DNA of 64,000 nucleotides from positions 3,100,001-3,164,000 of the forward strand of contig NZ_JAFBBU010000001.1 in NCBI RefSeq assembly GCF_016907385.1, read 5' to 3'. The DNA is from Subtercola frigoramans (GTDB lineage Bacteria; Actinomycetota; Actinomycetes; Actinomycetales; Microbacteriaceae). Below are positions 8,704 to 17,400 of the stretch, in pieces (position 1 is the stretch's first letter; every line of letters begins with the position of its first letter). A program made the translations under genes and the position numbers. The notes beneath the pieces are model-generated. The model searched no databases and had not been told where the DNA came from. It saw nothing but the letters and a program-made list of their open reading frames with translations.

Positions 8704-9891
8704 ATGAACCCCATGACTTTCGAACCCCTCGCCAGCGACTTCTTCGGATACTCAGCTCAGCTGAGCGACCAGGAGAAGGAGTCGATCATGGCTCTGCGCA
8801 GCTACCTGGAGACCGAGGTCAAGCCGCTCGTGAACGGCCTGTGGGAGCGCGCGGAGTTCCCGCACCAGATCGTGAAGAAGCTCGCCGAGCTCGACGTGTA
8901 CCGCTTCGGGTGGGAGTCGACCAAGCCGTTCGAGAACTCGGCCGTCTTCCGCGGGTTCGTCGCCCTCGAGCTCGCGCGCATCGACGCCTCCGTCGCCACC
9001 CATGTCGGCGTGCACAACGGGCTCGCCATGGGATCTGTCAACGTGGCCGGTTCAGACGAACAGCGCGCCGAGTGGCTGCCGAAGATGGCGAGCGGCGAGA
9101 TCGTCGGCGCGTTCGGCCTCACCGAACCCGACTCGGGCTCCGACTCGGCCCAGGGGCTTCGCACCGTGGCCACGCGCGACGGCGACGACTGGATCCTCAA
9201 CGGCTCCAAGCGCTGGATCGGCAATGCCACCTTCAGCGACATCACCATCATCTGGGCGAAGTCGGCCGAAGACGGCCAGGTCAAGGGCTTCATCGTGAAG
9301 ACCGACACCCCCGGGTACACCGCCACCAAGATCGAAGGCAAGCAGAGCCTCCGCATCGTGCAGAACGCCGACATCACCCTCGAGAACGTGCGCGTACCCG
9401 AGTCGATGCGCCTGCAGAACGCGAACAGTTTTCGAGACACCGCCTCTGTCTTGCGCCTCACCCGTGCCGAGGTGGCGTGGGCCGCGGTCGGCAACTCGAT
9501 CGGCGCCTACGAAGCAGCGCTCAGGTACACCAAACAGCGCGTGCAGTTCGGCAAGCCGATCGCCTCGCACCAGCTCGTGCAAGACCTGCTGGTGAAGAGC
9601 CTAGGCAACATCACCTCGAGCCTCGGCATGGTCGTCCAGGTGTCACGGATGCTCGACGAAGGCGTGCAGCGTGACGAGCACTCGGCGCTGGCCAAGGCCT
9701 TCGCCACCGCCCGCATGCGCGAGACTGTCGCCTGGTGCCGCGAGGCCCTCGGCGGCAACGGAATCGTTCTGGAATACGACGTGGCCCGTCACTTCGCCGA
9801 CGCCGAGGCGCTCTACTCCTACGAGGGCACACGCGAGATGAACACGCTCATCGTGGGCCGCACGATCACGGGTTTCGCTGCGTTCGTATAA
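8704..9891 (+). CDS. Acyl-CoA dehydrogenase (glutaryl-CoA dehydrogenase-like)
   Basis: A 395-residue flavoprotein that oxidises an acyl-CoA to the enoyl-CoA. Family landmarks occur in order: FGLTEPDSGSD (FAD/substrate loop, about residue 138), NGSKRWIGNA (about 163), VQFGKPIASHQLVQDLL (about 280), LGGNGI (about 357) and YSYEGTREMN near 380, where the Glu is the catalytic base position of this subgroup. The resemblance is to glutaryl-CoA dehydrogenases rather than short-chain enzymes, but the substrate cannot be fixed from sequence alone. Start is ATG 8704 or ATG 8713; both are preceded by the 15-base tandem repeat instead of a clear ribosome site. It is divergent from manA and followed by two strong hairpins. 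Confidence 0.92.
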   Translation: MNPMTFEPLASDFFGYSAQLSDQEKESIMALRSYLETEVKPLVNGLWERAEFPHQIVKKLAELDVYRFGWESTKPFENSAVFRGFVALELARIDASVATHVGVHNGLAMGSVNVAGSDEQRAEWLPKMASGEIVGAFGLTEPDSGSDSAQGLRTVATRDGDDWILNGSKRWIGNATFSDITIIWAKSAEDGQVKGFIVKTDTPGYTATKIEGKQSLRIVQNADITLENVRVPESMRLQNANSFRDTASVLRLTRAEVAWAAVGNSIGAYEAALRYTKQRVQFGKPIASHQLVQDLLVKSLGNITSSLGMVVQVSRMLDEGVQRDEHSALAKAFATARMRETVAWCREALGGNGIVLEYDVARHFADAEALYSYEGTREMNTLIVGRTITGFAAFV

Positions 9892-9907
9892 TCCTCCCCA
9901 CCGGCCT

Positions 9908-9998
9908 CTCCATACGCCGCCAACGGCGCATGGAGCCTCTCAGGCCGGCGTGGGCCCTCCCTGCGGGCCACTCCACCCGCCGCGAGCGGCGCGCGGAG
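9908..9998 (+). repeat. Two related GC-rich hairpins after the acyl-CoA dehydrogenase
   Basis: Hairpin 1 (9908-9935) has arms CTCCAT/ATGGAG and CGCCG/CGGCG around a CCAA loop. Hairpin 2 (9971-9998) has arms CTCC/GGAG and CGCCGC/GCGGCG around GA. Both are followed by GGAGCCTC or GGAGCCTCC and then GGCC, so they look like two copies of one element. They could end acyl-CoA dehydrogenase transcription, though neither has a T run. The rest of the gap to 10107 holds only the candidate promoter of the next gene. Confidence 0.55.
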
Positions 9999-10092
9999 CC
10001 TCCGGCCTGCAGGGGCCCAGTCGCTGCTTTCCTATCCCGTAACGATTTGTCTCTGAGTGTCACTGGGCAAGCTACGTCAGGGGTTGGCTGGG

Positions 10093-10098
10093 TAGCCT
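10093..10098 (+). promoter_or_regulatory. Candidate leaderless -10 box for the O-antigen-ligase-like gene
   Basis: TAGCCT lies 9 bases before ATG 10108, the spacing expected when transcription begins at or next to the start codon. No convincing -35 is visible. A weak GAGGA between them could also serve as a ribosome site. Confidence 0.3.
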
Positions 10099-10107
10099 TG
10101 AGGACTG

Positions 10108-11499
10108 ATGAAATCCTCTGTGCGCTCTGACGAACCGCTGCTGTACAGGCCGGCCTTCGTTGCCGCTGCCGAACCCCCATCGGGCGCACGAGCGCGCGTG
10201 CGGTTCGCAGGGTTCGTGCTGTTCACGGCGCTCGGGGGCGATGCCTGGCAGAGCCTGCTGGGCTGGCCGGCCTTCATCGCGCTGGTGGTCGGGCTCACGA
10301 TCGCCTGCGCAGTCGTGCTGGTGCGGAGCCACCGGCTCAGCCCGGTTCGCTGGACGCGGTGCTCCAAGCCTCTCGCCGCCTTCCTCGTACTCTGCACGGG
10401 GTCGCTGCTCTGGTCACAGTACACCGGCGCGACGGCCCTGGGAGTCACCGCGCAGTGGCTCGCCGCCATCGCCGGCGTGACCCTGGCCGTCACGCTCACG
10501 TGGCTCGAGATCCTCCGGGCGCTCGGTGTGGCGCTGCGCTGGCTGTTGGGGCTGTCTTTGCTGTTCGAGGTATACGTCGGCACGATCATCCGGCAACCAC
10601 TGCATGCCCTGTGGCTCTTCTCAGGCGGCCAGGGCGTGCCGCCGGAGTATGAGTGGAGTTCGGCGGAGCTGCTGAACGGTGGGCCGATCCAGGGCATCGT
10701 GGGCAACCGCAACCTGCTGGCCTTTCTCGCGCTCCTCGCGCTGATCGTGTTCGCGATCGAGGGGGTGGAGCGCACCAGGGGTGCTGTCAACAGCATCTTC
10801 TGGCTCGCGGTCGCGCTTCTGGCCCACTCCCTCACCCGCTCGGCGACCGTGCTGATGGCCACCGTCGGCGTCGCCTTCGTCTTGCTGATTGCGCTGCTCA
10901 TTCGCCGGGTGCCGGTGCACAAGAGACTCGTGATCTACCCGTTCGGCATTCTGGGGCTCGCAGGCGTCGCCTACGCCACGATCACCCTCTCCGACCAACT
11001 CTTCCCGCTGCTCGGGCGTGGCGACGACCTCACCGGGCGCGTCGACATCTGGAACACGGTGCTGAACCTGGCCTGGCAGCATCCGGTCTTCGGCTGGGGC
11101 TGGGTGAGCTACTGGGCGCCGTGGGTCGAACCGTTCAAGGGCCTGATCGTCATCGACGGTACCGAATACCTGCAGGCGCACAACGCCTGGGTCGACCTCT
11201 TTCTGCAGCTGGGGTTCGTGGGCGTGTTCGTCTTCGGGTGCCTGATCGCCGCCACCACCGTGCGCTGCTGGTGGATGGCCGTCGACCCCACTCCGAGCGC
11301 CACCGTCGGCGGCAGACCGGCGCCGTACCAGGCCATCGCCCTGTTACCCCTGTTGCTGCTCGCTGCGCTCGTGATCCAGAGCCTCACTGAGTCGCGGCTC
11401 CTCGTCGAGGGCAATTTCCTGCTGCTCGTGCTCCTCGCCACGAAGGTGAAGCTCGACCCGCTGCCGCTCGGGCCGCCACCTCGCGCGGTGGTGGGCTAG
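10108..11499 (+). CDS. O-antigen ligase/polymerase-like membrane protein (Wzy_C type)
   Basis: A 463-residue integral membrane protein with about ten to twelve hydrophobic spans. Features of the O-antigen ligase/Wzy family are GNRNLLAFLALLAL near residue 208, THE LTRSA segment near 245, and a long extracytoplasmic loop with GRVDIWNTVLNLAWQHPVFGWGWVSYW followed by AHNAWVDLFLQLGFVG, where the conserved Arg and His positions lie. Family members join lipid-linked glycan repeats to each other or to an acceptor outside the membrane. It is the first gene of the polysaccharide locus, 46 bases upstream of the FkbM methyltransferase. Ligase versus polymerase cannot be decided. In a Gram-positive cell the acceptor may be peptidoglycan, a lipid or another glycan. 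Confidence 0.85.
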   Translation: MKSSVRSDEPLLYRPAFVAAAEPPSGARARVRFAGFVLFTALGGDAWQSLLGWPAFIALVVGLTIACAVVLVRSHRLSPVRWTRCSKPLAAFLVLCTGSLLWSQYTGATALGVTAQWLAAIAGVTLAVTLTWLEILRALGVALRWLLGLSLLFEVYVGTIIRQPLHALWLFSGGQGVPPEYEWSSAELLNGGPIQGIVGNRNLLAFLALLALIVFAIEGVERTRGAVNSIFWLAVALLAHSLTRSATVLMATVGVAFVLLIALLIRRVPVHKRLVIYPFGILGLAGVAYATITLSDQLFPLLGRGDDLTGRVDIWNTVLNLAWQHPVFGWGWVSYWAPWVEPFKGLIVIDGTEYLQAHNAWVDLFLQLGFVGVFVFGCLIAATTVRCWWMAVDPTPSATVGGRPAPYQAIALLPLLLLAALVIQSLTESRLLVEGNFLLLVLLATKVKLDPLPLGPPPRAVVG

Positions 11500-11545
11500 C
11501 GTTAGGAGACCCGAAGTTCGGCGATGCCGCCGGAAAGGATTTCAC

Positions 11546-12493
11546 GTGCGCGATCGAAACATCTCCTTTGCCCAGAACGGCGAAGACATCGTGCTGTGGC
11601 GGGCATTAAAGGACATCACCAACGGCGTATACCTCGATGTCGGAGCGAATGACCCGACCATCATGTCGGTAACCCGCAAGTTCTACGACGCCGGCTGGCA
11701 CGGCATCGCCATTGAACCGAACCCCGAATATGCCTCCGCCTTTCGAAACGAGCGGCCCCGAGACATCGTCTACCAAGCCGTCGCCAGCAACATCGACGCA
11801 CCGACGGTGGACTTCCACCTGATTGAGGGAACAGGTCTCTCGACGCTCGTCGACGACATCAGCACAGAGCACGCCGAGGCGGGCTGGGTGGTGCGCGACA
11901 TTACTGTGCCGGTGATCAGCCTCAACTCCGCGATCGAAGAAGCAGGGCTCAGCGAGAGTGACATCCATTTTCTGTCGATCGATACCGAGGGTGCCGAAGA
12001 TCAGGTGATCGCCTCCCTCGATTTCACGCGGTACAGGCCGTGGATACTCATCATCGAGGCCACGGCGCCGCTGTCGACCCGCCAGGTGCATTCGACTTGG
12101 GAGTCCCGGGTCGAAGACGCGGGCTACACCTTCCAGTTCTTCGATGGGCTTTCCCGCTTCTACGTGGCGAACGAGCGGCTCGACCAGCTGGGCGGCACAG
12201 TGACCTACTCTGCGGGCATCCTCGATGACTACGTCGAAGTGGGCCAGGTCACCCTCGAGGCGGAGCTGAAATCGGTGAGCGACGCCCGCGACGAGGCAAC
12301 GCAGCGTGTGGCCGAACTCACTGCCCGACTCGAAGAGGAGTCGCTTCGCGCGCGTGAACTGGCCCGGCGCGCAGAGTCGGCCGAGAAGGAGGCCGCCCGT
12401 CTCGGAAGACTCGTCGCTGATCTCCAGGGCACACTGTCGTGGCGCATCACAACACCCCTTCGTGCCGCCCGTCGAATCATCCGGAAGCGCTAG
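11546..12493 (+). CDS. FkbM-family methyltransferase with C-terminal coiled coil and SWR-T-PLR tail
   Basis: A 315-residue SAM-dependent methyltransferase. The SAM site is YLDVGANDP (about 29-37), followed by GIAIEPNPE and the FLSIDTEGAE motif near residue 142 typical of FkbM. After the domain, residues about 230-290 form a charged Ala/Glu/Arg/Leu coiled coil, and the protein ends with LSWRITTPLRAARRIIRKR. The same short element recurs in two glycosyltransferase-associated proteins here (17397-17657 and 28184-29917). The GTG at 11546 is preceded by GGAAAGGA. It likely O-methylates a sugar of the polysaccharide, perhaps as a cap; the coiled coil may tether or measure. The convergent ABC exporter gene ends 84 bases downstream. 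Confidence 0.9.
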   Translation: MRDRNISFAQNGEDIVLWRALKDITNGVYLDVGANDPTIMSVTRKFYDAGWHGIAIEPNPEYASAFRNERPRDIVYQAVASNIDAPTVDFHLIEGTGLSTLVDDISTEHAEAGWVVRDITVPVISLNSAIEEAGLSESDIHFLSIDTEGAEDQVIASLDFTRYRPWILIIEATAPLSTRQVHSTWESRVEDAGYTFQFFDGLSRFYVANERLDQLGGTVTYSAGILDDYVEVGQVTLEAELKSVSDARDEATQRVAELTARLEEESLRARELARRAESAEKEAARLGRLVADLQGTLSWRITTPLRAARRIIRKR

Positions 12494-12577
12494 AACAGCG
12501 GGACTGGGCAGCGAGAGGCAGAACACCGCTCAGGGGAATATCGGCTCAGGTGGCCGCGTTGCGCGCGCGCCCACTGG

Positions 12578-13333
12578 TCAGTGTTCGAACGACTCTCTCA
12601 AGGCGAGGATGCCCTCGGCAGCCGCGCCGTCGAACACGACGTTGCCGTGCGAAAGTACGACGACGCGGTCGCAGAGGTCTTCGACCTGGGAGGCGGAGTG
12701 GCTGACCAGGATGATCGTTCGCCCCTCCTGCTGGAACTCCCGGATCTTGTTCATGCACTTCTCCTGGAAGGGCTCATCGCCCACGGCAAGTACCTCGTCG
12801 ACCAACAGGATGTCGGGGTCGACGTGCACGGCGATAGCGAAGGCAAGCCGAACGTACATTCCAGAAGAGTAGAACTTCACCTGTGTATCGATGAACGCTT
12901 CGATTTCAGAGAACGCCACGATCGAATCGAAGTACTCGTCGGTCTGGGCGCGGCTGAGCCCGAGGATGGAGCTGTTCAGGTAGACATTCTCTCGGCCCGT
13001 CAGGTCAGGGTGAAACCCTGCACCCAGTTCGAGCAGCGCGGCCAGGCGCCCACGGCGCTGCACCGAGCCCTCGTTGGGTTCGATGATGCCGCCGAGCACC
13101 TTGAGGAGCGTGCTCTTACCTGAACCGTTCGCACCGACCAGGCCGATGGTCGACCCGGCCGTGATATCGAACGACACATCTCGGAGCGCCCAGAAATCGT
13201 CTTTGTGCTTGTTCGAGCGACCGAAGTTGACGATTCGTTCTTTGAGGGACTTGTCCTTGCGAATGACGAAACGTTTCGAGACGTTGGAAGCCTTGACCAC
13301 GATCGGGGCGTTGGCGATGAGAGGGGAAGGCAT
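12578..13333 (-). CDS. ABC-2 polysaccharide exporter, ATP-binding subunit (Wzt/TagH type)
   Basis: A 251-residue ATPase. Walker A is GANGSGKST (Lys73), the signature is SSGMY (about 156-160) and Walker B is ILLVDE (about 175-180) followed by VLAVGDEPFQ, typical of the polysaccharide and teichoic acid exporter subgroup. The protein stops soon after the nucleotide-binding domain, so it lacks the C-terminal glycan-recognition domain of some Wzt proteins. The ATG at 13333 overlaps the permease stop by one base (TGATG); the frame is open further upstream but that part lies inside the permease gene. With the permease it would export a polyprenyl-diphosphate-linked glycan, probably the product of the neighbouring glycosyltransferases. 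Confidence 0.93.
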   Translation of the reverse strand: MPSPLIANAPIVVKASNVSKRFVIRKDKSLKERIVNFGRSNKHKDDFWALRDVSFDITAGSTIGLVGANGSGKSTLLKVLGGIIEPNEGSVQRRGRLAALLELGAGFHPDLTGRENVYLNSSILGLSRAQTDEYFDSIVAFSEIEAFIDTQVKFYSSGMYVRLAFAIAVHVDPDILLVDEVLAVGDEPFQEKCMNKIREFQQEGRTIILVSHSASQVEDLCDRVVVLSHGNVVFDGAAAEGILALRESFEH

Positions 13334-14277
13334 CAGATCTCCTGTGCGAAGTTGCCTTGAAGGCGCGAGAAGATTCTCTGGGCGAAGAAGAGCACGACCA
13401 GACCGACGATGGCGCAGATGATGAGCCGGACATCCATGCCGGCTGGCCACGCCTGCGGCGGAATGGTTGTGCCTTCGATGACCCGCGTCTGGCTGCCTGC
13501 CTGCCAGATTCCTCTCTGAAAGGCGAGGATCGCCAAGGAGATTGGGTTGAGGAGGTAGACCTCGAGCAGCCAGCTGTGATTCTTGGCAGCGTTGACCACG
13601 AGCGTCCACGAATAGACGATCGGCGACGCCCAGAACAGCAGGAGCATCGCGACCTCGACCAGGTATTGGATGTCGCGGAGGTACACGTTGAGGGCCGAGA
13701 GCAGGATGGCGAATGCCACTCCCCAGATGAGCACGATGGCCACTGCTGCAGGTACATAGAGCAGATTGAGAGATACGGGGAACTGGCCCAGCACGATCGT
13801 GGCCAGGACAAGGATGCCGAACTGGATCAGGAAGTTGAAGATCGCAGACCCTGTCGCGGCCAGGGGGAAGATCTCGCGAGGCAGGTACACCTTCTTGATC
13901 AAGCCGGCGTTGATGACGATCGACGAGGTGCCTGAAGCGATGATCTCGGAGTAGAGGCCCCACAGCGTGAGACCCGCGAAGACGAAGATGGCGAAGTCGG
14001 GAACACCGCGTGAGGCACCGAGAACTGTGCCGATGAACACGTAGTAGATCAGGAGCTGTGTGAGCGGCTTGATCAGCGACCAGACGAAGCCGAGGCTGCT
14101 GTCTTTGTAGCGGGATTTCAGCTCACGACGGATGAGGAGATCGAGAAGCTGGCGATGTGAGACGATTTCTCTGATCGAGGCAATGAAGCCCCCGACGGCC
14201 TTGGGGCCCGCGCTGACCGAAACCTCGAACGGCAGTTCGGCCAATCGTGCAGCTCGTACCTCGGCAACGCTTGCCAT
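13333..14277 (-). CDS. ABC-2 polysaccharide exporter, permease subunit (Wzm/TagG type)
   Basis: A 314-residue permease with six predicted spans. It has the family's N-terminal cytoplasmic helix ending in RRELKSRYKDSSLGFVWSLI, then PLTQLLIYYVFIGTVLGA. It also carries LPREIFPLAA and LRDIQYLVEVAMLLLFWASP, which are characteristic of ABC-2 polysaccharide permeases. It is translationally coupled to the ATPase gene. The gene is 80 bases downstream of the glycosyltransferase at 14358-15836 on the same strand, so it may be the distal part of a long operon starting at DUF4012. On the minus strand TAGTAT near 14320 could also be a -10 box for a separate promoter, without a clear -35. Confidence 0.93.
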   Translation of the reverse strand: MASVAEVRAARLAELPFEVSVSAGPKAVGGFIASIREIVSHRQLLDLLIRRELKSRYKDSSLGFVWSLIKPLTQLLIYYVFIGTVLGASRGVPDFAIFVFAGLTLWGLYSEIIASGTSSIVINAGLIKKVYLPREIFPLAATGSAIFNFLIQFGILVLATIVLGQFPVSLNLLYVPAAVAIVLIWGVAFAILLSALNVYLRDIQYLVEVAMLLLFWASPIVYSWTLVVNAAKNHSWLLEVYLLNPISLAILAFQRGIWQAGSQTRVIEGTTIPPQAWPAGMDVRLIICAIVGLVVLFFAQRIFSRLQGNFAQEI

Positions 14278-14357
14278 TCGTGCTCTTTCCCGGGGATGTC
14301 AGGCACATCCCACCGATAGATACTACGCGTTCACACCTGAGCGTTGGATTTGTTCGG

Positions 14358-15836
14358 CTAGGCCGACGTCGATGAGGCAGGACGCGGAGCGAAATAGTCC
14401 CAGAGCTCGCGAGCATAGTCCGACCAGTCCCGCTGCGACAGATTCGCCGCCTCCGCTACCAGCCGCGCGTGGAGTTCGTCGTCGAGCAGCCCCTGTTTCA
14501 GGCCGCGATAGACATCATCATCGTCTCGAGGATCGACGAAGATGGCGCCCCCCGACACAGCGATCTCCTTCATACTGCCGAAGTTCGACGTGATGACTGG
14601 GGTGCCCGCAGAGAGAGACTCCCCCACAGGGAGCCCGAAACCCTCGTTGAGTGACGGGAAGATGCTCACCCTGGCCAGGCGATAGGCGCTCCAGAGCAGG
14701 GAGTCCGACACAGCAGAGATGGCCCGGACGGCCCTTCCTGCCTCCGCGAGGTGGTCCAGCTGCGCACGGAACTCCTCGCCGTGCCAGCCATTGCCGCCAA
14801 TGAAGACCAGCTGGAACTGCACGCCTTCACGCCAGAGCCGCTCGGCAGCATAGAGAACAGCAAGGTGGTTCTTGCGGGGTTCATGGCTGCCGACACAGAC
14901 GACAAGCGGGCTGTCTCCCCGAACCAGCTTCTCGCGAGCCGCAGCGAATTCGGCAGGAGCGACCTCTGCTGCCACGCTGGGCAACAGCAGTGGTTCGATC
15001 TCGGGGCCGGTGAGACCCGCGCCGCCGAGCATCCGCTTCCAGCCGCGGTATTCTGTCGCGGCCGCTGCCGAGATTGTCGAAACCCGGTCGAAGTGCGCGA
15101 GGGCAGCGAGATTCTTCGAGAACGCGGCCGACATGCCTTCGCCGACCGTTTCAGATGAGGTCAGTGGAACGCAGTCGAAGCCGATGACGCCTGTACGGTT
15201 GCCCGAGAATTCGGCAAAGCTCTTCAGTCTCGCTGTTCTGTCGCCCTCGATTGCCAGCTCCGGCAGAATGTAGGTACTTCGGTACGGAATGGTCAGTTGC
15301 CAGGTCCTGGGCCGCGGCACGTGCGGTACCGAGCCGTAGAGCGCGTTCTGGCGTTCAGGTTCCGAGAGGTGGCGAAGGCCGGAGAACCGCGGGTCCCACC
15401 CCACCAGTTCGACGCCGGCGCGATCCTTCCACTCGACGATCGTCTGGCGCACGACGCGCTGGATGCCCGTGGCCAGCCCGGTGCGCGAAGTGTGGTGTAC
15501 GTCGACAATGACGGCGTCTGTGACGATTCGCACCGCGACCAGGCGGTTCGGCGCCCGGAGTCGGCGGCTGCGCCGCACAACCTCGTCGAGTGCACTGCGC
15601 GTGCCAGTGAGTGTGGCGCCACGGCGGAAACGTTCGAAATCCAGAGCGAACGGGAATTGCGCGGAGATCGCCGCCAGCGCGAGCCAGAGCCGCGATGTGT
15701 CGGTGCCGATAGCCGGCGCGATCACGTCGAGGCGATCCGAGACGGAACGATCGCGGTCGGAGGGCCCGGAGGAGACATCGACGCCCAGGGCGCCCTCGAG
15801 GGCGGCGAGCCGTGAATCGAGTACGGAATCAGTCAT
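14358..15836 (-). CDS. Glycosyltransferase family 4-like, paralogue A1 of a local family
   Basis: A 492-residue protein. The last 240 residues are a GT-B family-4-type donor domain: VCVGSHEPRKNHLAVLYAAERLW, then SLNEGFGLPVGESLSAGTPVI with the E-x7-E motif. The N-terminal half is unlike ordinary GT4 proteins and carries IVDVHHTSRTGLATGIQRVVRQT near residue 120 and GNRTGVIGFDCVPL near 230, shared with four other proteins in this window. It is closest in type to the protein at 29914-31374. The start ATG at 15836 overlaps the upstream paralogue by 8 bases. The DXD motif is absent, as in GT-B enzymes. Donor and acceptor are unknown; a role in the exported polysaccharide is inferred from context. 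Confidence 0.88.
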   Translation of the reverse strand: MTDSVLDSRLAALEGALGVDVSSGPSDRDRSVSDRLDVIAPAIGTDTSRLWLALAAISAQFPFALDFERFRRGATLTGTRSALDEVVRRSRRLRAPNRLVAVRIVTDAVIVDVHHTSRTGLATGIQRVVRQTIVEWKDRAGVELVGWDPRFSGLRHLSEPERQNALYGSVPHVPRPRTWQLTIPYRSTYILPELAIEGDRTARLKSFAEFSGNRTGVIGFDCVPLTSSETVGEGMSAAFSKNLAALAHFDRVSTISAAAATEYRGWKRMLGGAGLTGPEIEPLLLPSVAAEVAPAEFAAAREKLVRGDSPLVVCVGSHEPRKNHLAVLYAAERLWREGVQFQLVFIGGNGWHGEEFRAQLDHLAEAGRAVRAISAVSDSLLWSAYRLARVSIFPSLNEGFGLPVGESLSAGTPVITSNFGSMKEIAVSGGAIFVDPRDDDDVYRGLKQGLLDDELHARLVAEAANLSQRDWSDYARELWDYFAPRPASSTSA

Positions 15837-17400
15837 GACTACCAGCCTCCAGCGGCTCCATCAGTTCGTGCCACAGTTCGTCCGCATAGTCGCTCCAGCG
15901 TCGGGGCTCACGGCCGCGGGCTTGATCGACGAGTCTGCGGTGTGCCTCGTCGTCGGTGAGCAGCAGACGCATCGCGTCTGCGATCTGCGAATCGTCGCGA
16001 GGGTCGACGACAAGGCAGCCGCCGCCCTGTGCGATCTCAGCGGTACTGCCGAAGTCGGACGTAATCGAAGGGATACCGAACGCCAGGGACTCGGCAACCG
16101 GCAAACCGTACCCTTCGTGAAGAGACGGGAAGATGGTGAACCACGCGGCCCGGTAAGAATCTGTGAGCACGTCGTCGCTCACCCCCCTCAAGAGTTCGAC
16201 GCTGTACCCCGCACGGTTGAGCCGGGCCACTTCTCGGTCGACGAGGCGCTTGTAGTCCGGGCGAGCCCCGCCGATCATCCGGAGCCTGAAGGAAAGCCCT
16301 TGCCGCCACAGCGTCTCCGCTGCGAAGAGCACGGCGAGCAGGTTCTTGCGGGGTTCCTGGTTGCCCACGATGAGCACCATTCTCTCGCCGGTATCGGACC
16401 GCTCGTCGCTGGGTCCCGCACTGGGCGTGCTGAGCGTCTGCGCCCCCGGCACCTGGGCTGGCAGGATCACTGCACTGACCGTCGGGCCGGTAACACCCTG
16501 GGCGTTCACTGCCTGAACGAATCCCCGGAACTCCTCTGCGGCGGACTCACTGATCGCGGCAACTCGTGTCGAGTTCTTGACCACGGTGGAGTACCGCGCG
16601 AACTTCTCGATCTCGACCTTCTGGATGAGGTCTGCCGTCACGAAAGGGATGGCGTCGTACCCGATCATCACGACACGGTTGCCCGAGAACTCGGCGAGCG
16701 CGGCGAGCCGGCCTGAAACGCCCTCCCGAGCCACCTCGGGGAGAATGACACTGGTTCGAAACGGAACGATGAGCCGGGTGGCCTCGTCGGTGGCCGCTCC
16801 GTGAATCGATCCTCGCTTCGGCACCACGCGATCCCGCCTGTTCCATTCAAGCACCCTCCGGCGTTCGACCTCATCGGTTGCGCAGAAGATCTCGTCGTTC
16901 TCGGTCCAGCGTGCGAGAACGATGTCGTGCGATGAGCTCCACAGGGAGACGGTTTCGCGCACGACGCGCTGGATGCCCGTGTTGTGGTCGTAGCGCGCGC
17001 AGAAGTCAACGTCGACAACCGCCTGCTGCTGAACGATGTCGAGTTGCTGTGTCAGGGCTCGCAGACGCCTGCCCGATCTCGAGATGCAGTCGAGCAGTGT
17101 GATCAGGGAAAGGGCAGGGTCGGCAAGTGACAGGTCCCGACGCGCACGGTTGACGAGTTCAGCATCGGGGAACGAGGCGGCGAGAGCGGTGAGCAGAAGC
17201 CACAGTTCGTCGACCTTCGCGCTTGCCCTGACCTGCCGGGCGAGGTGGTCGGCGAGCACCCCGGGACCACGGAGCGCCAGAGCGTCTTCGTCGTGCGATT
17301 GCGGGAGGATCACTGCGGCTGTCGCTCGCAGCCGCTGCAGAAGTGCTGTCTCTGCCTCCTCCACGAACGAGGAGGGATCCTGTTCGTAGAGGGGTTTCAC
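15829..17400 (-). CDS. Glycosyltransferase family 4-like, paralogue B1 of a local family
   Basis: A 523-residue protein when started at GTG 17400, whose GTGA overlaps the stop of the 86-residue gene. The frame is open upstream to 17535 but that stretch lies inside the small gene and is unlike its paralogues. An N-terminal helical region (EEAETALLQRLRATAAVIL) precedes DVDFCARYDHNTGIQRVVRET, then FSGNRVVMIGYDAIPF, and a C-terminal donor domain with LIVGNQEPRKNLLAVLFAAE and SLHEGYGLPVAESLAFG. It is closest to the paralogues at 20355-22292 and 28184-29917. In the latter, the sequence matching the small upstream gene is fused to the N terminus. Sugar specificity is unknown. Confidence 0.86.
   Translation of the reverse strand: MKPLYEQDPSSFVEEAETALLQRLRATAAVILPQSHDEDALALRGPGVLADHLARQVRASAKVDELWLLLTALAASFPDAELVNRARRDLSLADPALSLITLLDCISRSGRRLRALTQQLDIVQQQAVVDVDFCARYDHNTGIQRVVRETVSLWSSSHDIVLARWTENDEIFCATDEVERRRVLEWNRRDRVVPKRGSIHGAATDEATRLIVPFRTSVILPEVAREGVSGRLAALAEFSGNRVVMIGYDAIPFVTADLIQKVEIEKFARYSTVVKNSTRVAAISESAAEEFRGFVQAVNAQGVTGPTVSAVILPAQVPGAQTLSTPSAGPSDERSDTGERMVLIVGNQEPRKNLLAVLFAAETLWRQGLSFRLRMIGGARPDYKRLVDREVARLNRAGYSVELLRGVSDDVLTDSYRAAWFTIFPSLHEGYGLPVAESLAFGIPSITSDFGSTAEIAQGGGCLVVDPRDDSQIADAMRLLLTDDEAHRRLVDQARGREPRRWSDYADELWHELMEPLEAGSHD

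Noticed and set aside
12578..13963. 461-codon frame taken as one ABC protein
   Set aside because: The first 210 codons overlap the permease in another frame and have no ABC-family sequence. The true start is ATG 13333 with a TGATG overlap.
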